From Simplicillium sp. C3G150-2 (lineage: Eukaryota > Ascomycota > Sordariomycetes > Hypocreales > Cordycipitaceae), in NCBI GenBank assembly GCA_022702485.1, contig JAJIYY010000006.1:3720001-3784000 (forward strand): a stretch of 64,000 bases of DNA, given 5' to 3'. Within the stretch, counting starts at the first letter, position 1; each line of letters opens with the position of its first letter. Under the pieces are notes generated by a model. It made no database searches, was not told the DNA's origin, and worked only from the letters and a program-made list of their open reading frames with translations. Of this stretch, positions 56,563 through 64,000 are shown piece after piece. A program made the position numbers and the translations under genes.

Positions 56563-57941
56563 CTAAAAGTTTACTTTGAATGCAATTAAGTTGGATGCAA
56601 CAAATCCAGTCACAAAAAGCCACGCTTGGCGTTGGCCGTCGGTTTGATCCGCACTCAGAGGTACCAATAGCGATGTACTGGCAGAATTCAATCGATTCCC
56701 ATCATCCTGAAACAGCTCTGATATCTCCACACGGGAGCCATTTGTGTCGTCAGATGGTGCTTTCACTCTCCATACAATACCAGGCTCCCTGGCTTTGGGG
56801 TTCCTGACTGTGAGAATAGTCTTTGAAGCCTTGGCCAGTCCTGTGAGTACGAAGCTACTAGCATCGTGAGATGGGGAAGCGTAGGGGTCGCGGAAGAAGC
56901 TCGGATTGTCGAGGCACGAGTCCACCTTGACGGAGTATGCAATGTCGAGAGCAACGTTTCCATGAGAATCCTTGACTATATTTCCGACGTGGGCAGTTCC
57001 ACTTGTCCCACTAATGACGACTATCTCGTTCTGATGTCGGCCATGACCAATGCCATTTGCATTGTGTATGCCCTTCAGTGCAATGGAGCCGGTGATGCCG
57101 GTTGTTTCTTCGACATTTTGATTCGCAGGAGAAGGTAGTTCAAATTCTATGTGCGCCACATTGGCCGATTTAGACAGCCAGTTGATGTCTTCGAGCAGCT
57201 TGACATAGCCCTGGCGAACTTTGTGGTCATTGGTAACCAAAAAAGATGAAGGCGAGAGAGCGATGAGATCATTCGGAGTGGTGATGAGTGGATGCCAAAC
57301 CCTGCGGACATATTGGGCCGTACGGGATCCAACTTTATGATGGAAGACCTCCACGACAGAATGAGACTTGTGTACTCTGGTGGTCGATCCAAACGAGCGG
57401 CGCTCTTTGTTGGGAAGGTGATTGATTACCAAGATGTAGATGGCATCGCCTAGTGGGAGAGCGGGATCATCTACAATGTCCATACCGTGTGTGTAAAAGG
57501 GTCCCGAGAAGCCATCTAGCTCCAAGTCATGGGCTTTGAGGGTCTGATTAATGAAGATTAGCTGCCGCAAATTAAAACAACGGGATCAGTTGCGAGAGGG
57601 GACTGAACCTTGACATCTATAACTTTGAGCTTGCCCTGAGCTTGACTAGAGGGCACTTTGAGTAATTCAAAGCTGTTAACAATAGGCCACCACTTGAAAC
57701 GTACAACTTCGTCAGCCTCTCCCGCAGCAAATATCTGGTAAGAAGGTTCATGAAAATGCATGTCTTCGCAGTGTGGCGTATCGTCTATAATAGTGAAACC
57801 GGCCTGCGTCGCAATGGGAGTATTGCGCACGACTCGAAAGACTCCAAAGACCCTGACCAAGCGAAAAATGGTCGGCAGAAAAAAGGACATCAAAATGGGA
57901 GCAAGAACCAGCGTGGTTCTACAATAGTATCTGGCCATCAT
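56563..57941 (-). CDS. Paraoxonase / arylesterase-like beta-propeller protein
   Basis: Predicted six-bladed propeller hydrolase related to serum paraoxonase. Two exons, 57941-57609 and 57543-56563, give 437 residues. The intron (57608-57544, 65 nt) has a GTTCAG donor and was placed so that VIDVK joins TLKAHDLELDGFSG, a block conserved in fungal members; a longer first exon reads through to a stop. An N-terminal hydrophobic segment (about 10-30) acts as signal anchor or signal peptide. Other family-type blocks: CEDMHFHEP (calcium-site region), YTHGMDIVDD, LVINHL and SFLVTNDH. Substrate (lactone or aryl ester) is unknown. The family call is fairly sure; secretion versus membrane anchoring is not. 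Confidence 0.8.
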
Positions 57942-58490
57942 ATGTTGGGTATGGAGGAGACTGTCGGGACCAAATTGCCAATGATTGCCCCCCCTACTTT
58001 AGCCAGCGACTCTTTTCTGTGCTTTTATACCCCTCATGAATGTCTAGAGATACCTGGATAGACATACAAGGTGCCTCGGTAAGGAAACCTCCATTTTGTT
58101 ATTAAATTACCAAAAGCGGCAGCGGCAGCATTTGGTATAGACTTTTGTGGACAATCCCCACCCCTACCCTGTCAACTGATCTCGATTTTATCGTACGGTA
58201 GCGTCGAATGAGTTACCCAAAACGTCGTCGCATCTACTATTCCTTTAAAAAAAGTGTCTACGTGGCCAAGGCAGCCTTCGCGGCAGAATTGAACCCACTC
58301 CGTTCTCCAGGCAAGATGTAGCTTCTCGTAAGTAAAGGGCTAGTGGTAATATAACAAAACAATGTAGTAGTAAGCTACCTCGGTAATTTACTTCGATTTA
58401 CACCTATTTATACGCATTGATTGTTTGCAATTCAACTACCGCGGTGAAACCCATATAGCATACCAAGTTCAATGAATCTACTTAAGAATT
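57942..58490. other. Divergent intergenic region
   Basis: About 550 nt shared between the leftward paraoxonase-like gene and the rightward acetyltransferase. No gene or specific site was recognised. Confidence 0.5.
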
Positions 58491-59265
58491 ATGTTTACCA
58501 AAACGCCTGCCACAACTGCCAACACCAGCATCAGCATCAGCACCAACACTGATAAAGGTAACCAGATGAACCCGTTAAGCCTCTGCCTACTTGGGGTGTG
58601 CAAGACGACTCTAACAAGCATTAGAAAGTGTTGACAAGGCAGCTACCGTCTTTGCTCAATGCTTTCAAAAGGACCCTGCCATTACATACATGCTCAACAA
58701 TTTGGCAGACAAAGAACGGCTCGCTTTCCTCCACAAATTCTTTCATGTTCTTGTTTCGGCATGTGTTCTCAACAGCGGCACCATCTGCGAGGGTGACTCG
58801 TGGACAAGCGTGACAGCAATGCTGCCTCCCAGCAAGAATGTCGCGAACCCGCTCACATTCTTGCCAGCGGGGGGTTGGGGTATCTTGCGCGCACTGGGCG
58901 TGTCGGGGTGCTACAGGCTTCTCTTCGAGTTCCCAACACCCGTCGAAAAACTCAAAAGACTGACCATGGGCGACCAACATTACTTTTACGTTTTCATTGT
59001 CGCCACTCTCCCGCACGGTCGAGGCAAGGGGCTCGCTAGCAAGATTGTTTCCCAAATTCTGCATCTTGCACAACAGCAAGGCAGAAATGTGTGGCTCGAA
59101 GCAACTACCGAGCAGAGCAAGGCTGTCTATCAGAAGCTTGGCTTCAGAGTTGTTGGCGACATTGTATTGGGCCAAGGAAGAGCCGCCAGCGATGGCTCGT
59201 ATCAGGAAGGCGGTCCTGGTGTTACAATCTGGCCTATGGTATGGAAGCCTACTATCAGCAGTTGA
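58491..59265 (+). CDS. GNAT-family N-acetyltransferase
   Basis: Two exons, 58491-58557 and 58625-59265, give 235 residues. The first exon (22 codons, Thr/Ser-rich) joins ESVDKAATVFAQCF, a usual N-terminal GNAT helix. The acetyl-CoA site is present: HYFYVFIVATLPHGRGKG, where the expected R/QxxGxG/A loop reads HGRGKGLA, followed by a helix and LEATTEQSKAVYQKLGFRVVGD, the classical C-terminal GNAT strand-helix-strand. No signal peptide. The acceptor (protein or small molecule) cannot be told. Shorter starting at 58690 would lose the conserved first helix. Confidence 0.85.
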
Positions 59266-62200
59266 AAATGAATACAAGTCTCGGCGGATGACATGTTACT
59301 GAAAAGGAAACTAAATTGGGCATGGAAGGCGCAACAGAATATTTTACACCATGACCGCGGAATAGCATCTGGCGCCAGTCTTGGACGACTCGGATGCCAT
59401 TGAGCAGCATGGATGGCGGGCTGGGATGGAGTGGAAATTAATGGAAAAAAAGAGGTACTACAGTATTGAAACGAGACACATGCCACGTTGACGCGAATGC
59501 GTCTGATAGTACAAGATGATGTGATTGAGGTAACAGTTCCCGCAGATTAATACGGGACAAAGCATCGTGGCGTCAGCGATGGCAAAATAGTGCTCAACTG
59601 TCTGTTGATGTTGAGTTGCCGTGGATTCATCGCGCAGTATTTAACTATATATAGGGGATGACACCTTGGCGTGACTAGCGGAGAGTCTCGCGAGGCTAAT
59701 TGTCTGGGCATGGTGTCGCTGGAGGCGCGACCATGTGATTATGTCTATACGCTACCGGGCTTGCCTGCACCTGCGGTGCTGAGGGATAAAGGGAAATCGA
59801 AAGACGGCGAGCGGCACAATTTCATTTCATAGGAGCGTGTTATGGCACATGGTGTATGTGTCGTTTGTATGTTAGTTGTGGATGATGCTGTGTTACGTCT
59901 CTTGGGTTTTGTACTGGGGTGACGGATGTTGAGGCCAAAAGATGTACTAGCAAACGGTATCATGCTGTAGCCTTTCTAAAAGACGTTGTAACTCGGCGTG
60001 GAAATACGGAGGTTTACGTGGTGAAATGAGTGGTTGTACCGTCCGGGGAAAGGCAACGTGACGGAAATGCAGCAAATTGGACAAGAGAAAGGATGGATCA
60101 GCAAGGAAGAATTTTCTCTATAGAGTGCGCTTCTCTAGTGAATGACCAAGACGGGAAGGCCATGTAACATCGTGAGAGAGAAAAAAACTTGCGCTTAGTA
60201 AATGAAGTGCAGTGGCAGGTAAGGTGGGCGGATTGATTGCATTCGGGCCTTGTTTGGGTGAGGTCGGCCCTTGCGCTGCAGCTACGGGCACTGTGCAGCA
60301 CATGTATGTGCAATTATAGCGCTGTAATTTTTGTAACACAATAAGGGTGGAATGCGGATCAAAGAGGTGTGTAGTGTAAGCGAGTGGATAGAATGTATGC
60401 CAAGACAAGAGGTGCATCAGGCTGTCTACATAGACATGGTAGGTGGCAGTAAATGGCGCGGAGGGACATGTGAGGCATTAGACACTGACCTGACAGGTCA
60501 TTCAGGAAGGACTAATGAGAACATGGGTATGGGTATCACAAGATGTCGGGGAGAGTACCGAGGCGTCAAATGGGAAAGTTGATATGCATGAGGGCTTTTG
60601 GGAGTATTGTGAAGAGACAGTCTATTTGATGGTTGGGCGGGCATTGGCGGGGACGGAAATCTGGGGTATATTGGGCATCAATGGGGAATAGCGATTACGA
60701 CGGGTGACGAAAAAGGTACGAAAACTTGACGATAATTTGTTGTTTGAGGACGAGATGGATGATACCAACCTGCGGTGTTGGGGGCATTGTATGGGAGTGA
60801 TAAGGGTTTTGGAGGTAGGAGAGGGAAACGTGGGGGAATGAAAATAGCGCGGCCTCATTACGGCCGGGCAAAGACGGAGGCTAGATGAACTATCTGTCTG
60901 AAAATACATCACCGGGACAATTGTTACAACAATATTAAAAAGGAATAGCAGATTACAGAAGGGAGAGAGATAGTGGCTGGCAGGGGTTGCATTGACGGAC
61001 GATCCGTTTTGGGCGATGGGTTGAGCCGCTGGACAAACGGAGGCATCGTGAAATTTCTGCAGTACTAGACAGAGTACAATACGGAGTACCACTTGTCTGA
61101 GGGAAGGGGAGGAGGTATCGTGAAGCGAAGAGAGTGACGTCGGTGGCCCAAATGCCTCAGCTTCAACGCAACCCCTCCTTTACCCTCCTTTGCGTCCTAA
61201 CAAGGCCAAGGCACGGGGCTTTTCTGACTAGCACAGCGCGGTTAGCGGGCGTGTCGTACACAATCATCTCGATTGTCCATGATACAGACAATAGAATATA
61301 ACGTCAACGACAAGCTTTTCTGGAGTAGCAACAATGGAGATTTAGAAAAAGTCCCTACTTTTCGAGAGGCACATTTCTCCAGATTTCTTGTCGATATTTT
61401 TTTCTGGGGGAGGAGTCCTTGCAGAGACAGAGACAATCAGGGAGAGTTTTGCAAAACGGGAAAACTGGAGATGACGGAGGATTTCAGGCGGGTACCACCT
61501 GTAGCTAGAGAGCAACAGGGGAGGGAGAGGGTGTGCAGGGTCCCCTGTCTACGTCATGTATTGCTGCTTGTGCCTGTCGAGCCTCCCGTTGATGCGAGGA
61601 GATGGAGCCTCAGCTACATGACTTTGATAATGAAATGAACAGAAGAGGGGGGAGCCATGCATGTCATTGTACAGTCTTGCATGTCTGATATTGATATTGA
61701 TTTTTGGGCAATTGGACAGTTGGGAATGAAAACTGCAGGTCGGCATTGGATGTAACTGAGGTGTTTACTGAGTTGTACATGGATGTATATGGATGTAACC
61801 CGGTACAAGAAATAAATTAAAATTGAAATGATTACATATTTGTTTAATCGGCATATTTCTTATCTTCTTACTTGCCACAAAGGCAAACAACAGGCAAAGA
61901 GGCAAAAGCAACGACAAAGAAGAAAGACACGATGCCTTCTCTTTTCTTCTAGCCGTAACCAAGTTGTAACTCGTCACCGTGCCACGGTGGAGCGGCCCAC
62001 CGTAATGCCCCTCCATACACTCTTTTCCAAGGCTCAGGACTGGCGTTATTAACTGTGACGGTGACTGTGCCTCTGGCTCCATCAACTCCATCAGCCAGTG
62101 AGGAGCCTCTGATACGGTGCTTCTCGGGCTAACTTGGCCGCTAGTCTGCTTTGGGACCGTGTAGGACGGTCGCCTCCGAATGCCAAGTACAAAAGCTACT

Positions 62201-62976
62201 TTACAGCAGTAGCAACAAGGTGCAGGAGAGAGGAACAGGCAGAGCAGATACGCCATATTCAGGGGTAAATAAAATAAAACTGCCCAATTACCAAACTAAG
62301 AATCCGAATCTATAGATGCCGATATCCTTTTTCAAAATAGGATAATTCCTTGAAACATCAATGACAGCCATCACCTCATCGTGACGACGGACACACAATC
62401 CAGTGTGGTACCCTGGCGTCATGTACTCGCTGCAGTGGTTGCGTCGTTGCATGTTCTTCCGTCATGGTTACCAGCCCCACCCACCATAGCCCCATCAGAC
62501 TTCTCGCTTTAGCGCTTGCAAGACACAGGTCTCGCCGAGCCAATGGGCGGCCGTTCAGCAATCTATCCACTGTAATGTGGCCTGTCTGAGCATCAAACTT
62601 ACAGCGGATGGGGCCACTGGGGGGCACCACTGGGGACCACCAGGACGCTGTATTCCGGCCTCATTCCTGAATTAATTGACTCTCGCAGATGTCATCGTCA
62701 CAGGCTTTTCCCACTCCCGTCTCTGGCTTCCATTCTTGCCCAACTTTATAAAAAGACGCTCAGTCCCCCCAATATTTCACGATTGTCTCTTCCTTCCTCT
62801 CCCAATTCAATCTTGTATCACACAACATACAAACATCCTTCCATCTTCATCATCCTCTGAAGCCTTATACATTCTTCTCTCACCTAACAAGGCTTATCAC
62901 CTATACAACTCTACTGTTACTCTACATCAGTAACATTCCCTTTTTTCCGACAAATCCAACACATACATTATACGCC
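59266..62976. other. 3.7-kb gene-poor interval before mannitol dehydrogenase gene
   Basis: Between the acetyltransferase stop and the mannitol-1-phosphate dehydrogenase start. Short frames occur on both strands, none with motifs, plausible splice sites or signal peptides. The last about 250 nt are CT/CA-rich, as in a fungal core promoter and 5' UTR, with TATAAAA near 62747. A noncoding transcript cannot be excluded. Confidence 0.5.
62747..62753 (+). promoter_or_regulatory. Possible TATA box upstream of mannitol-1-phosphate dehydrogenase
   Basis: A TATAAAA sequence is followed by a C/T-rich stretch and then, about 220 nt later, by the start codon. Position and context fit a core promoter, but fungal TATA elements are weakly predictive. 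Confidence 0.4.
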
Positions 62977-64000
62977 ATGGCTCCCAAGGCTGTTCATTTC
63001 GGTGCCGGAAATATTGGTTAGTTTTTACTGTCTCACATTATCCCTGCCGCTGTTCCCTAGGAGTGGTGGCCACAGCATGGCATGCAGCGTGGTGAGGCTC
63101 TCGGCGAACCGGTGGTGGCAGTTGCTCTGTAGCAGCCCCACCACTGCCACTGGAAACTGTCACAGTTCAGCGGCGTCGAATGACGACAGCGCTCCTGCAG
63201 CGCTGCAGCGGTGCCCACCCTTGCAAGACCACTGCAAAGGCCCCTCCATTCCTGGTGTTTCACAGCGACATCATCTCCCTACAATTCCCAAACCCCGCGC
63301 TAACTATCCGCTTCTTTCTATAGGCCGTGGCTTCGTCGCCTGTTTCCTCCACAACTCCGGCTATGAAGTCATCTTCGCCGATGTCCAGGACGAGCTCATC
63401 AACAAGATCAACAACACCCCCTCATATCGCGTCATCGAGGTTGGCGTCGAAGGCACAACCGAGTCCGTCATCACGAATTACCGCGCCATCAACTCCAAGT
63501 ATCACGAGGAGGACCTGATTGAGCAGATCCGCGAGGCTGAGATTGTAACCTGTTCCGTTGGTCCCAACGTCCTCAAGTTTATCGCTCCCGTCATTGCCAA
63601 GGGTATCGACCGCCGTGCTGAGAACCAAAGCCCTCTCCACGTCATTGCTTGCGAGAACGCCATCAATGCCACCGACACCCTCGCCTCCTTCATCAAGGAT
63701 GCCAAGAACACTGCTCCCGAGCGCCTCGAGGACCATCACAAGCGCGCCCGCTACGCCAACTCTGCCATTGACAGAATCGTCCCCGCTCAGGACCCCGATG
63801 CTGGTCTTGACGTGACTCTTGAGAAGTTCTTTGAGTGGGTTGTCGACCAGACTCCCTTCAAGGATATTGGTATCCCCAAGATTGAGGGCGTCAACTGGGT
63901 TGACAACCTTGCTCCCTTCATTGAGCGCAAGCTCTTCACTGTCAACACTGGCCACGCCACCGCTGCCTACCACGGTTACAACCGCAGAAAGCGCACCGTC
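62977..64000 (+). CDS. Mannitol-1-phosphate 5-dehydrogenase (cut by window end)
   Basis: NAD-dependent enzyme converting fructose-6-phosphate to mannitol-1-phosphate in fungal mannitol metabolism; cytosolic. Exon 1 is 62977-63016 and exon 2 begins at 63324; the intron is 307 nt, the longest found in the window. The joined N terminus (KAVHFGAGNIGRGFVACFL) is the nucleotide-binding loop of the family. Further on are the VGVEGTTES block, ACENAINATD and NLAPFIERKLFTVNTGHATAAYHGY, which holds the conserved Lys/Asn/His of the polyol dehydrogenase active site. 239 residues are in the window; the remainder (about 150 in the family) lies beyond 64000. Identity is confident. Confidence 0.93.

Noticed and set aside
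59266..62976. Possible small genes in the long interval
   Set aside because: None of the short frames shows a signal peptide, conserved motif or consistent splice sites.
1..64000. tRNA genes, rRNA, transposons, CRISPR arrays
   Set aside because: I saw no convincing tRNA cloverleaf, rRNA, transposase or reverse transcriptase frame, terminal repeat, or CRISPR-type array; a tRNA scan could still find one missed by eye.

Overview
The window is nuclear DNA of a filamentous ascomycete fungus. Genes are split by short GT...AG introns, mostly 50-140 nt. Fungus-specific proteins are present: a Zn2Cys6 regulator, a LysM/CBM18/GH18 chitinase, a siderophore-type MFS transporter, a glutamic (G1) peptidase, a HET-domain relic, a CBM18 chitin deacetylase and mannitol-1-phosphate dehydrogenase. 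This mix fits Sordariomycetes, most likely Hypocreales; species cannot be named from sequence reading alone.

Layout. 1-11.5 kb is a secretion and transport region: a ferroportin-like iron exporter (-), a secreted HExxH protein (-), a 1349-residue modular chitinase (-) and, divergent from it, an unrecognised 338-residue secreted protein (+). A broken HSL-type esterase follows at 12.0-13.2 kb. A 1003-residue protein kinase-like protein (-) and a metallo-beta-lactamase-fold-like protein (+) flank about 3.6 kb without a supported gene. From 21.9 to 36.5 kb are a Zn2Cys6 factor, a decayed aldehyde dehydrogenase, a second HExxH protein related to the first, a siderophore transporter, a chitin deacetylase, a decayed actin-family gene, and then two neighbouring paralogous GPI-type surface proteins ending at 37.6 kb.

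37.9-47.5 kb holds conserved housekeeping and signalling genes: coatomer beta' (SEC27), adenylosuccinate synthetase (ADE12, 15 exons) and the Sch9-type AGC kinase. A decayed HET gene with ankyrin repeats placed inside its HET region follows (47.8-50.2 kb), then a G1 peptidase, glucose-6-phosphate isomerase, a small cysteine-rich secreted protein, a paraoxonase-like protein, a GNAT acetyltransferase, and a mannitol-1-phosphate 5-dehydrogenase cut by the window end.

The genes do not form one pathway. Recurrent themes are cell-wall and surface biology (chitinase, chitin deacetylase, GPI proteins), secreted hydrolases, iron handling (ferroportin-like plus siderophore importer), and four independent pseudogenes scattered between intact genes. 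The HET/ankyrin relic and the actin-family relic are the most unusual items. I found no convincing new multi-gene system. Exon boundaries were derived by hand from splice sites and frame continuity and have not been checked against transcripts.
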